A DNA stretch of 64,000 bases, from the NCBI GenBank assembly GCA_034401795.1, contig CM067370.1, forward strand, positions 58,201,295-58,265,294. The letters are read 5' to 3'. This DNA comes from Chaetoderma sp. LZ-2023a (Eukaryota; Mollusca; Caudofoveata; Chaetodermatida; Chaetodermatidae). The position numbers and the translations under genes are program-made. This document shows positions 21,801 to 32,965 of the stretch, one piece after another (the stretch's first letter is position 1; the number at the start of each line of letters is the position of its first letter). The notes beneath the pieces are model-generated. The model ran no database searches, had not been told where the DNA came from, and saw only the letters and a list, made by a program, of their open reading frames with translations.

Positions 21801-22400
21801 AAGAGGCCCAAGGCCCGTGATGCTCAAGGTAAGACAAAAAAAACAGAAAGCCCCCATAAAATTTAGATCAGAATTTACATGACATCCAAAGACCTTTTCA
21901 ATATACCAAAGAATTGTACGTAATTTGGAGCCAATATGTTTGTGAAAGGTAGGAATGTTACTCTCCCATTCCATGCCATTGCAACAAAGTAAGAAAAATC
22001 CATACAATATTGATCAAGGTCAGAATTTACTGAATATCTCATGCTTTGTCAAAAGCCCAGAGGATATAGACAGGTAAATTGACATCAGCCAGACATCTAT
22101 GTAGGCAAATAGTGATAAATTAATAGCAAATCGGAAACAGGAAAGCAGTGATGTGTGTATTATTATTTCAACTGGCCTCGAGCTTATACCGTGACAGACC
22201 ACGGAAATCATAAAAAATTGTGTTGAAAATTTTTGTCTCTGATCAATCTAGACTGTAACGGCCCAGGCTGCCCCATACATTAACAATGATATATCTGACA
22301 TTGCTTTGCGATTATAAATTAATTCTCCATATGCTCTATGACTAGTTTTTGTGTGATATTACTGCTTCTGGCGGGCGGGCGGGCAAACAGTCAATCTTCT
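21801..22400 (+). repeat. Satellite-bearing repeat, divergent copy
   Basis: The head ACAAGAGGCCCAAGGCCC, then GATGCTCAAGG, begins at 21800. Its interior (TTTAGATCAGAATTTACATG and ACCAAAGAATTGTACG phrases) differs from both A and B units, so it may be a third core type. Confidence 0.5.
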
Positions 22401-22407
22401 TAAAACA

Positions 22408-24063
22408 AGAAGTGCAAAGGGCCTGTATCGCCCACCTGGAATTATTGGCCACTTGCACAACCGAACAAAACAAGATGACAACAGGAAAAATTTACCAGTC
22501 AAATTTCTGTGAAGAATGTTTAGCCAAGTTTAATTAGAATTGGCCCAGTGGTTAATAAACAAGTCTATGATTTTCTCAGAAATCTGCAGAAAATACATGA
22601 TGTCCGCCAAAGATGCGAAATTTTAATTGATTCATGGCAGGCATATTTTTTTGACATATCAATTTTCCATGGACAAATTTTAATGGCGTTTTGGCCCTAA
22701 TCATCTGCCAAATTGCGACCATTCAGCGCTTCTGGAAAAGAAGTCGTTTTCACAAAAATTAGGTCATCCAAGATGGCCGCCAAACCACTTGGCAAATCAA
22801 GTTCCCTCGAACAAACTTGGTTGAGCTCTTGCCCTGGATCATATTTCATGAGGTTTGCATCGATCCCCAAGCGGTTTTTCGGAGATTCTTAAAGATGTTT
22901 CAAAAAGTTGGCCAAAATCCAAGACGGCCAAATTGGCCGATCATCTTCCTTTGTATCCATATGCCGTAAGGATGCATCCTGTCAAATATATTTGAAATCA
23001 GTCCAGTGGTTCCATTGACATTTTAAATTTCCAATTACTTTAGTATGGGAGTTTTGGTGGGAAAAAGATTCAAAATGGCCGACAAACCGTTTATCTGACC
23101 GTTTCAGAAATGAAAAATTTGAAACCAGCATACCCAAAAACCTATATTAAACCAATTTCGGATTCCAAATCCATCAAATAAAAAAATCCAATATGGCTGC
23201 CAAACACGCTACATTTTGATTGGTCCATGGCGGGCATGTTTTTTCACGTATCAACTTTCCAATAACAACCTTTTATGTCCCTTATTCCCTAATCATAATT
23301 CCCAAATCTTGGCCCGTTCCATTCAGTGCCTCTGAAGAAGTTTTCACGAAAAGTAGATTATCCAAGATGGCCTCTGAAGCAAGTACTCTTGAACAAACTT
23401 GGTTCAACTTTTGGCCTAGATGATATTTCATGAGTTCTGAATCGATCCCCCAAAACAGTTTCGGAGAAGATTTTTAGACGTTTCCTAAAATCGGCTAATA
23501 TTCCAAGATAGCCACCAACCAAAATTGGCTGATCGGATTCGTTTGAACAAACTTGGATCCCTATGCCCTAAGGATGCTTCCTGCCAAATATAATTGAAAT
23601 CGGCCCAGTGGTTCTCGAGAAGACGTTTTAGATTTCCCATTGCTTTAGTATGGGAGTTTTGGGCAGGAAAACAGCCCATGATGGCTGCCAAACCGTTTAT
23701 CCGACAGTTTTGAAAGTGGCAAATTTGAAATCAGCATACCCAAAAACATATATAAAACTAATTTCGGCTTCAAAATCCATCAAATAAAAAAATGCAAAAA
23801 GGCTGCCAAACACGCTACATTTTGATTGGTCCAGGGCAGCCATATTTTTTATGTATCAACTTCTCTTGAACAAGCTTTAATGGCGCTTAGTTCCTAATAA
23901 TATCTGCCAAATTTCGGCCCGAAACCTTCAGCGGTTCTGGAGTGGTTTTTGGGAAAACTAGGTCATCCAAGATGGCCGCCAAGCTATTTGGCCAATCAAG
24001 TTTTCTTGAACAACCTTGGTTCAGCTCTTGTCCTAAATGATATTTCATGAGTTTTTAATCGAT

Positions 24064-24097
<34 letters not shown>

Positions 24098-24325
24098 CAG
24101 CTTCGGAGAAATTTTTTAAAATTTCCTAAAATCCAAGATGGCCAATCAGCTTCATTTGAACAAACTTGGATCCCTATGGCCTAAGGATGCTTCCTGCCAA
24201 ATATAATTTAAATCGACCCATCGGTTCTTGAGAAGAATTCGTTTAAAGGACAAGGTGATGGATGGACACACAGCGGACAGACGGCACGGCATAAGTTCAC
24301 TTGGCCATTAGGGCTTCAATGATTC
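22408..24325 (+). mobile_element. Satellite-bearing repeat, large A-type copy
   Basis: The head is AAGAAGTGCAAAGGGCC with CACCTGG at 22408-22440. It is followed by about nine A-type units (AAGATGGCCGCCAA, TCAAGTTCCCTCGAACAAAC, GATATTTCATGAGT, GCCCTAAGGATGCTTCCTGC). The end (24255-24325: GGACAGACGG, ATAAGTTCACTTGG, CATTAGGG) matches the family tail. A 31-base C run interrupts it at 24065-24095. All open frames inside come from the repeat. Confidence 0.8.
24065..24095. repeat. Poly-C tract (31)
   Basis: Longest homopolymer in the window. It lies where other A units read GATCCCCCAAGCGGTTTCGG, so a short C run has expanded. Confidence 0.95.
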
Positions 24326-24329
24326 AACT

Positions 24330-25235
24330 GGTACCATATTTCACCACACAAATATGCCTGCATTAGCCCACTAATATTAGGGCATTGGGTTAGAAAAAAA
24401 TAGAGATGAAACTTGGTGTATATATTCCCGTCAACATCCTAAATGACATACTAAAAGTCCCAAAGTATCCCACGTGAGCTTCCGCCATTATACCGGGAAT
24501 GACATCATAGTCCATAAGAGACCATTGGACAACCCTAATTTGTGTTGTACTTAGAAAATATGCCATTTTAACATAGTAATGTACTAATAACTATTACAAA
24601 TTTGATCCCGTTGCTTCTTTAGCAACGCATACATGATCATTCAATGTCACATCATATGATGTTTTTGGCGTATTTTAGAGGTCATGCAGATTGCAGTCAT
24701 TATTAGGTCCGTGTCTTTTTCAAATATATATAACCAGTTTGCAAAAAGAACTTATTTCACCATGGTTAGACAAAGCAATATAATTAACCATTTCATGGTC
24801 GCCATTTTTGCATCTATTCTCAAGACAACCACACAATACGCTATTAAATATTTGAAAACTAATTTGGCTGGTGCTTATATTCCATTTGCCGATAACAGTT
24901 TCCAGTCAAACTAATTAGAAAGTATTTAAAATATTGTAAAAATGTGTGTTTTTACATCATTTAGTGTGGTAATAAACATACAAATGATGTTATATACAGT
25001 CAACCCTGTCAATAATGGACACCCTAGTGACCATCTAAATATGGTCACTATGGACAAGTGATCAATAAAAAGATAAATCATTTATCAGCCAAAATTGCTT
25101 TTGGGTTCGCAAGGTCGCGGTTCTGAAAGACGAGTGGTTTTAAAACAATCCGTTTTAAAAACAACCACCTTGTGGTGAATGTAATGAGTGGGGACACATA
25201 GTTAATGTCCACGTTAAATCTCTGATTGACTTAGT
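24330..25235. other. Mostly featureless, one hairpin MITE
   Basis: 24840-24929 is a copy of the AATATT hairpin family (arms near TATTTGAAAACTAATTTGGC and CAGTCAAACTAATTAGAAAG). 24360-24480 matches the inverse of 28290-28440 (ACTTGGTG, CCCAAAGT, CCCACGTGAGC phrases), another dispersed repeat. No gene seen. Confidence 0.5.
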
Positions 25236-25239
25236 GGCT

Positions 25240-27940
25240 GCTGACGGCAAATATCACAAGAGCTGCGTTGTCAAATTCTTCAAAATGCCATATACTTGTC
25301 CCTGAGGTCGCCTTGAAGATGATGATCTGGCAGCAGCATTTGCCAGTCTGTTTTCCTTCCAAAAAGAAAATGTTGAATGCCAGTATTCCGTTGAGGAGCT
25401 ATTTCAAAAATGGTATCTTCCAGCTTCCGTGAGTGTATGTTCCGAAAGGGCACCAAGACAAGCTCATAGAACATTTTCATGATGATCACACAATCAGAAG
25501 TCTTCATGGAAGGAAGCCAGTGGTATGTTTCCGTAACACAGGCTACAAGATTCTGAATAATTCTTGGTATAAACAGAAGTGAACCGATCCAAAAGAAGAA
25601 CGTTTACGAATTGTGAAGACTGCTGCTGCAATAATCCGAAGACATCCGTTTATGGCATATGAAATGGACGCATATGCTCCTGTAGATATGGCATTTGAAG
25701 ATACAATGTCTATTGTTCCTGACACTAAAACTATTCAATGATGAAGTGGTAAGCAAATGGAAGAAAGGAGCTGTAGATCACAGAGAACGAAAGTGTACAG
25801 TAATCAGGCATGCTATAATTTATGCTGCCAGACCAAGATCCATTCTGTCCATGATCAAGATTGCACTGGCAGTGTACATTCGCAGGCAGGTTGCATCTTG
25901 GCATCTTGTAGAAATACTTTCTGCTTTGGGGCTTTATGGTTCATACAGTGAAGCAAGACAGTATGAGCCATTTGCGATGCTACAGAACCAACCATCAATA
26001 CTTCTAGTCATTCAAGCAATTTGTGTTTGATAACGCAGGCTCCAACATTCACACTCTGGATGGCTATGGCACATTCCACAGGATGGGAGGTATCATGTGT
26101 GCCATGCCATGAAATAGGGTTAATTATGCAAAATTCATTGAACGCATAAAGAAACAGCCATCAGCTGAGAGCATAGCACAGGTGAGTAAAGTAGACCGGC
26201 AAACATACATCGCTCAAAACACAAAAGGAAGCAAGACATAACAGTAGAAGACCGTAATGACATGAGAAACCTTACGTCCGGATGTCTTATGGATGCGTGG
26301 TACTTGGCTGAATGTACCGACAAATCCAAGCTGGAGTGGGTACACGGAATTGGTAACTAAGAGTAGAGACTACCAGTCCTCCAGGGTGATAACGTTATCT
26401 TTTGTAAACTTACAGCGCACCAGTTTGGACGCCATCTACACAGTTCTGATGTTTGCTGCTGATACGTGTAAGAGACAGCATTAGCAGACATGTGTTGTCA
26501 CATTCGACCAGCCTCTGTATGCCAAGGCTGCCGGAATGGTGGCCTGAGCTAGCAGTAATAGCGAACTATCATCTGTTGTAGTTAGATTAGGTGGCTTTCA
26601 TGTCATTCATGGCCGCTGTTGGATACATAATGGGTGGCAGTGGACTTTAAGAGCTATGGTCCTGTATTCATACCACTGATTTCATTGGGTTAACAGGCCA
26701 TGCCTTTGATCGGGCACTCCATGCCTATCTCCTGACTCAATTAGCTGTAGCAGTTGTAGTAATACTACTAATACATTATAGTGCTACTCACCAACCTGTC
26801 TTATCGCACAGGGAACCGGCAGCAGGTGCTCACATTTTGGGTTCCAAGGTACGACTGCCAGGTGTCCTTAGAAACGGCGGGAAGTTGCAAGCCCGGTGGC
26901 CCTGAAACAGGGAAGTTGAAATCGATGAAGCTGCAACAACTTGCTTCTTTGCATGACTGTCATGAACAACTTCAGTTCTTTCGAAGATGTAACAAAGCTG
27001 CAGCGCTTGCAACAGTTATGAAAAAGATGGAGGATGTCAAGTTTCAGGCAGCAACAACTACTTGGAGTGCCAAACTTTGGATGCAATATTTGAATCAAGT
27101 AATGTTAATGCACCAGTTCGCACGTGCTGAACGATTTGACGATTGGACTTTGCATCGCCAAACAGTTCGTGAATTGATTCGACATTGCCACGCAGCTGGA
27201 CACTTGACATATGCAAAAATGTGATCATCTGTATTTGCAACAGTCACAATTCGTCATAGTGATAACATGTGGGCAGGTGTCTGGACTGACCTGACCATAG
27301 AGCAGTTACTCGTGGGTGACGTATAATTGACAATGTTGTGAGCCCGTGGGTGCGTGGTATGCCTGGGTGTAGTGAGCTAACCAATTACTACTTTGAGGAC
27401 TTCTGTGGCATTAACTTCACTACCTCTGAACAACATGTCGAGCTCAGAAAATCCCACCAATTACGCGACAACCCGGTGATTGATAAGCTAACAGAATGGC
27501 TCGTAAGCCACGAACTAACCAGTGGAAAGTTGCATCCTATTCTTACACGACAGGCTCCTGTTCATGAACTTTTGAATTTAATTTCATGCAACTACAAATG
27601 TTGCTATGAGCGAGGATGTAGTTGTAGAAAGGCTGGTACTCTGTGTTCACATTTGTGTGGCCAGTGCTGTGGCAGTGGCTGTAGCAATTATGCAACACCA
27701 GAGACATGTGAACAAGATATTGACGAGGACGGCCATTCTGATGCTCTCCAAGATGAAGATGCTTGTGATCCAAGGGATGACTATTCTGATGCTCTCGAAG
27801 ATGAAAATGCTTGCGATCTGGGGGAAACTGGCATTGAAAATGATACAAGTCTAGAAGAGGATTATTCTTCCAATTTGGGTTGCCATTCAGAAGCAGCAAC
27901 AACCTCTACTTCCGCTATTAATATACAGCGTGGTGAATAA
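25240..27940 (+). pseudogene. Decayed member of a dispersed marine-invertebrate gene family
   Basis: Broken frames on one strand, in order: DGKYHKSCVVKFF (25245); KPRSILSMIKIALAV-like (25840, read ARPRSILSMIKIALAVYIRR); FDNAGSNIHTLDGYGTFHRM with GGIMCAMP (26025-26110); WMQYLNQVMLMHQFARAERF and HLTYAKM (27080-27224); HSDNMWAGVWTDLTIEQLL (27255-27310); GMPGCSELTNYYFEDFCGIN and TTSEQHVE (27360-27440); then a Cys-rich segment CNYKCCYERGCSCRKAGTLC (27585-27700) and an acidic tail. I recall this order (FDNAD-TxxGHxTFHxMGG, WAGLxTDLxIEQ, TSEQHxE, CxCxKAGLxC) from abundant uncharacterised proteins of molluscs and cnidarians that behave like repeats. Many stops and frameshifts prevent expression. Its biochemical role is unknown. 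Confidence 0.65.
27338..27940 (+). CDS. Cys-rich, acidic C-terminal fragment of the decayed gene
   Basis: The longest surviving frame of the pseudogene, 200 codons. Residues 85-120 hold at least ten cysteines in a pattern like tesmin/CRC-type zinc clusters (CCYERGCSCRKAGTLCSHLC, then CGQCCGSGC). An imperfect repeat of about 17 residues follows (GHSDALQDEDACD and YSDALEDENACD). It may still be open by chance; there is no start context or splice evidence. Confidence 0.35.
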   Translation: MSPWVRGMPGCSELTNYYFEDFCGINFTTSEQHVELRKSHQLRDNPVIDKLTEWLVSHELTSGKLHPILTRQAPVHELLNLISCNYKCCYERGCSCRKAGTLCSHLCGQCCGSGCSNYATPETCEQDIDEDGHSDALQDEDACDPRDDYSDALEDENACDLGETGIENDTSLEEDYSSNLGCHSEAATTSTSAINIQRGE

Positions 27941-27949
27941 AGACAGAAG

Positions 27950-28545
27950 AGAAAACCTAGCCATTATAATTCTACTAAGATGAAGCATGATATTTTTCTG
28001 TGCTTTGAAACTGCTTGCTCTTTATGTGGCATCATTGTTGGACTTAAAAACCTTTTTCATTATAAATTTTGGTTGTGATTTCGTTACATTGCCTTTGAAA
28101 ATGTGAATACAAATGTCACATGGCGTCATATTTGTTATGACCTTGAATGACCGTGAGAATGCTTCGAAATATAATGAATCCAAATTTGTATAAGTTAGGC
28201 ATACATACATGTAGTCGCACATTAATATCTCCTCTATTGCAGATTTTCTGGGTGGAATGCGAAATAGTCTATGTTAGATGGCGTCTTATCGACTATGTCA
28301 TTTCCGGTATAACGGTGAAAGCTCACATGGGACACTTTGGGACTTGTTATTTAGGACGTTCAGCGGAATGTATCCACCAAGTTTCATCTCTTTTCTATTT
28401 TTTCCAATGCTTGGCAAAAAATGCCCCAATATTCCTAGACTATCATAACACAAACGGCTAGCAGCTAAAGGGAGAGCACTCTTACAGGAGTAATTTTGTT
28501 ATCATTGCCATTGGTAATGTATGTGGCCTGGGACATTAGTCTTCA
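27950..28545. other. Dispersed repeat fragment, no gene
   Basis: 28140-28460 resembles the inverse of 24350-24560 (CCGGTATAACGG, CACATGGGACACTTTGGGAC). No coding evidence. Confidence 0.45.
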
Positions 28546-28549
28546 CCAT

Positions 28550-29712
28550 TACAGGCAACAAAGGTTTAAAATACTACTCCTTAACCAAACCAATAGCCAG
28601 ATTTTAACCAAATTTGGGTCAAATGCGCCTACTGTGGTCTGCTCCAGATCTTCCATTTGGAATTTTGGTTCGTCAATTTTTTCGTCAAAATCTTTGATTC
28701 AAATTTTTGGGTTAAAATCTTATTTTATTACAGATTTACCAGAAATTGTCAAATTCCTTCTCCATACCATCTTGACCTATTTTGACCAAATTCTATGGTG
28801 ATATGCTCTGAATCTTCCATACAGAATTTTGCTTCATCGCCTTTCGAGAGAAAATCTTAAATCTTATGAAAAATTTACCAGGAATTGTCTAATCACATTT
28901 TCTCCTTCAAAGCTTTACCGTTTTCAACCAAACTTGGATCATATATGGTGGTAGGCTCTAGAATTTTCTTACAGAATTTTGATTCATCAATTGTTTGGCT
29001 GAAAATCTTATTTTATGAAATATTTACTGGAAATTGTCAAATTGATACTAAATGCTTTGACCGACGTCAGCACAATTTGGCTGGAAGGATCCTATAGTAG
29101 TAGGCATTAGAACTTGTATACATAATTTTGATCAGCCAGTTTTTGGTGAGAATCTTAGATTTTTTGAAAATTTTTCAGAAACTGTCAAAACACATCTCCT
29201 TAATCGCTTGATGGAGTTTAACCATATTTGTCTGGACGAATCCTATGGTGGTCGCCTCTAGAATTTCTATTCAGAATTTTACTTGGACAATTTTTTGTGT
29301 GAAAATCTTAAACTTTATGAAAGATTTACTGGAAATTGTAAAGACGTATCTCCTGAACCCCTTGGTGGATTTTAACCAAATTTGGCTGCAAGTATCCTAC
29401 AGTAGTAGGTTCTAGAACGTCTATTCAGAATTTTGATCAGTCTATTTTATGGCAATCATCTTGGATTATCAGAAAATTTTCCCGACTCATTTAAAATGCT
29501 AATCCTTAATCAATGACCCGATTTCAGTGAAACATGGGGTGGAATGATTTTCCTATGATTGTAGGCTTCAACACATCAAACGAGAATTTTGATTGGTCAA
29601 TTTGTTTTTATGGCAAACTTGGCTTTTCAGAAAATTATTCATCACTATTTAAATTCAGATTGTTCAAATGCTAATGGTCCAGGTGAGCATCACAGGGCCT
29701 TGGGCTTCTTGT
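28550..29712 (-). mobile_element. Satellite-bearing repeat, B-type core, inverted
   Basis: About seven B units in reverse orientation (TAGGCTCTAGAATTT, TTGATTCATCAATT, TGAAATATTTACTGG, AACCAAATTTGG). It is closed on the right by the inverted family head CCAGGTGAGCATCACAGGGC, CTTGGGCTTCTTGTT (29682-29712). The head is the same as in A-type copies, so head and core are modular. Confidence 0.8.
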
Positions 29713-29757
29713 TACACATCACAAGCTGGTATAGGTACAGCACTTGATATGGTTAAG

Positions 29758-31004
29758 TATGGGTGCACGATTTTTCGATATTCTGATATATCGTGACAGA
29801 ATAATCTCACAATTTTTACGATACAAAGCTGAAAATATCAAAATAACGTGAAAAAAATTCCAAATTTACGACTTTAAACTAACCCTCTTGAATACTTCAG
29901 TGCACGTCTTTAAAGTACATCAGAATATGAGCTTTGAATGGCCTATTACATTTGAAATCCACTGAAGATAAATAAGCTATTGCTAGGAATAGCCCTTATC
30001 TCTTTGATGTCAAAAGCTTAATTATTACAAAGTCAGTAGAAGAAAAGTTGTACATTTTCGAAATGATGCTGCTGGATGTCATTTCTGTGTTAGGCAAAAC
30101 AACTTACAACAACACCGTAGTCAAAATAAAAAAAAGTTAATATGTGAACCGAAACTTAATTTTAAAATCTGAAAATTTGGTGATCTGGTGGTTAATTCAA
30201 ATATATTCTTAATACAAACACTTATTGATATCCACACACTTGACCTACGCCTCACAGACACCAGAATAAGACCAGTCAGAAATCTTGCTAATTAGACAAC
30301 AAAAGCCAAGTGTACTCTCTTCTAATCATATCATGTTTCTGAGGTTTGTGATTGTGGTCATAATGATCATGTTGCCGTTATTAGCGGTCAACTTATAACT
30401 GCTAGATTTGTGCTTTAACAGGATTTCACAGGTGAATTGGTGACTATTTGAGACTGATTTGATTGGAATCAGTAGTTGAGATAAAGAGCAATAGATTACA
30501 GTTAATATAGTTTCAAAATTTTGACACTTAATGTTTTTAACGCAGTGAATTACTTATAAAATCCTTTATATAAACTGGATAGTTTTTAAATATAGTGGTC
30601 TGTGACCACGACTGTGGGCTTTAATAATCTATAATGCAAGTTAGTACAAAATCCATATGTTAACAACTTTGGGGGACTTGTGCCGTAACCCTTTGAACTC
30701 TATTGTGACCTATTGAATATTTTGAAATTAATTTGGCATGGTGCTATTGCTTCTATTCTGGTCAGGTTAGTTTTAAAGTATTCAACATTATATTCATTAA
30801 CTTAAATAACCAGTAATCAGGAGAAACTGACAAGATGGTGGAAGCAAAAGTTTTTATTAATACGCTAATAACAACATGTGCATGTCTCTTGCCATAACAG
30901 CCCAGACCATTTCCACCTTCTGACCACATGACCCACAATATACCGCTAATCTTCTTATCATGATATATCGCGATACACTCAATGGCAAATATTGTGCAGC
31001 CCTA
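29758..31004. mobile_element. hAT-like non-autonomous transposon
   Basis: The left end (GGGTGCACGATTTTTCGATA, 29761) and right end (TATTGTGCAGCCCTAG, 30989-31004) are imperfect inverted repeats of the TAGGGCTGCACGATAT type well known for hAT elements. The subterminal ATATATCGCGATA-like blocks are also inverted (29785-29797 and 30962-30975). The 1.2 kb interior is AT-rich and has no transposase frame. I could not fix the 8-bp target duplication. A hairpin MITE (30711-30788) sits inside. Confidence 0.65.
30711..30788. mobile_element. Hairpin MITE, AATATT/CAATTA family
   Basis: Arms TTGAATATTTTGAAATTAAT and TAGTTTTAAAGTATTCAAC surround a short loop. It is nested in the hAT-like element. Confidence 0.55.
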
Positions 31005-31449
31005 GTTCAGAGTACACACTTGTAAAGATACTCACTATGATTGACCGAGCCAAATGCATATTGTGACTTAACAACAGTCAAGACAATCTGCACAACTAAA
31101 CAAATAAATAAACTAGAAGAAAAGGTAGTATGGCACAATGCGATAAGACCTTTGAGTAGGTTTTATCACCTGCAGCTTTGTATAAAATTGTTCAATGTAA
31201 AGCAGTTTAACCAATAAATGTAATAAATAACTGACATACTGGTGGTAGCAATCATATTTTGATGTACCACTAGTTGAGATGAAAGTACCACCTGTTATAA
31301 TAATGGATGTGTAACAGGAAATTGACCTTTCCATTTTTAGCTATGCCCTGCTCATCTCTATCTAGGCTCCAACCACACCTCGTTCGTGTAGAGATCGATT
31401 GATCTCTGAACTTCCTGATTAGCAATTTCCTGAAAACTATACAGGTAAG

Positions 31450-31541
31450 CCATTGAATATTTTGGAACAAATTTGACTGGCCACTGCTGCTGCAATAGGC
31501 AGCAACAGTGTCCAGTTAAATTAGTTCCAAAATATTCAATA
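31450..31541. mobile_element. Hairpin MITE, best copy of the AATATT family
   Basis: Left arm 31451-31480 (begins ATTGAATATTTTGGAACAAA) and right arm 31511-31540 (ends AGTTCCAAAATATTCAAT) pair over 30 bases with few mismatches. The 30-base loop itself contains GCTGCTGCAATAGGCAGC, which can pair again. Related copies are at 20130, 24840, 30711, 36471 and 42417. Confidence 0.8.
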
Positions 31542-31559
31542 GCATATTTATTAAATAGT

Positions 31560-32034
31560 AGACATACAATTCTCACAATGTCGGACTATTAAGATTTACG
31601 GATGGGCCAAATAGAATCATTTATAACGTAATGACTATGATGTCATCCTACACGCCGCTTAGCTGATTATGACGTCAGCTGATAGATGGCTACTCTGGAA
31701 AGGTGAATTGTATGTACAAATTTACTAAGGTTTTGGATAAATTGAAAAACTAAGTTAATGATATATGCTGCTTCTACGACAGGATTGTTTAACTATCACC
31801 ATCTTAATGATAATTTAATATCAATCAAATTTAATCTAACACTACCAACAGATCCAGGTGATATCAGGGCCCTTAAAATCATCTCAGTGCAGAACATTGA
31901 ATTATGACAAAAACAGGGGCAACCTCAGAAACAGTCATGCAGCATTATAAATTAAGAATGATACATGGGAGCGGGCATACATTGCCACTGTCATATAGTG
32001 CGTGCGTGCGTGCGCACGCGCGAGACAGTTTTAA
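31560..32034. other. No gene; alternating purine-pyrimidine run
   Basis: 31998-32022 is a GTGCGTGCG/CACGCGCG stretch with Z-DNA potential, directly before the satellite. Otherwise featureless. Confidence 0.5.
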
Positions 32035-32965
32035 ATCAGGCCTATTGCTGCTGTCATATACATGTGTGTGACTAAGAGACCTTGGCCTATTGCCAATGCC
32101 ACACACATGTACATGTAATATGAGTAAGTAAACTTGACATATTGCCGCTGTCATACAGGTATGTGAGTCAGTAAATCAGGCCTATTAGAGCAGTCATATA
32201 CATGTACAAGTATGCGAGTAAGTATACCTGACCTATTGCCGCTGTCATACATGTATGCAAGTAAGTAAACTTGACCCATTGCCGTTGTCATACATGTATG
32301 CGAGTAAGTAAACTTGACCTATTGCCATTGCCATATATGTATGTGAGTAAGTAAACTTGACCTATTGCCGATGTCATATACATGTATGCGAGTCAGTAAA
32401 TCAGGTCTATTACCGCTGCAATATACAGGTATGCGTCAGTAAATCAGGTCTATTACCGCTGCCATATACAGGTATGCGAGTCAGTAAATCAGATCTATTA
32501 CCGCTGCCATATACAAGTATGCGGGTCGGTAAATCAGGTCTATTACTGCTGCCATATACAGGTATGCGAGTCAGTAAATCAGGTCTGTTACCGCTGCCAT
32601 ATACACGTATGAGTCAATAGATCAGGTCTATTACTGCTGCCATATACAGGGACGCGAGTCAGTAAATCAGGCATATTGTTGCTGTCATATACATGTATGT
32701 GAGTCAATAAATCAGGTTACATTGCTGCTGTCATATACATGTATGTGAGTCAATAAATCAGGTTACATTGCTGCTGTCATATACATGTATGCGAGTCAAT
32801 AAATCAGGTTACATTGCTGCTGTCATATACATGTACACAAGTCAATAAATCAGGTTACATTGCTGCTGTCATATACAGGTATGCGAGTCAGTAAATCAGG
32901 TTACATTGCTGCTGTCATATACATGTACACGAGTCAATAAATCAGAGTATATTGCTGCAGTCTAA
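32035..32965. repeat. 46-bp satellite array, about 20 units
   Basis: The unit is about 43-47 bp: AATCAGGTCTATTACCGCTG, CCATATACAGGTATGCGAGT, CAGTA. The 5' units are divergent. A central group (32400-32640) has ATTACCGCTGCCATATACAG and the 3' group (32690-32940) has TTACATTGCTGCTGTCATAT, so two subfamilies have spread separately. The open frame at 32357-32620 is a 15-residue read-through of this satellite, not a gene. Confidence 0.95.

Noticed and set aside
28885-29097. Frames within 28.5-29.6 kb as genes
   Set aside because: They lie wholly in inverted B-type satellite units.
32357-32620. Open frame of 87 codons with 15-residue repeats
   Set aside because: It is a frame through the 46-bp satellite; unit length happens to keep it open for a few copies.
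32035-32965. CRISPR-like array
   Set aside because: Units are contiguous with diverging repeats and no unique spacers; this is a eukaryotic satellite.
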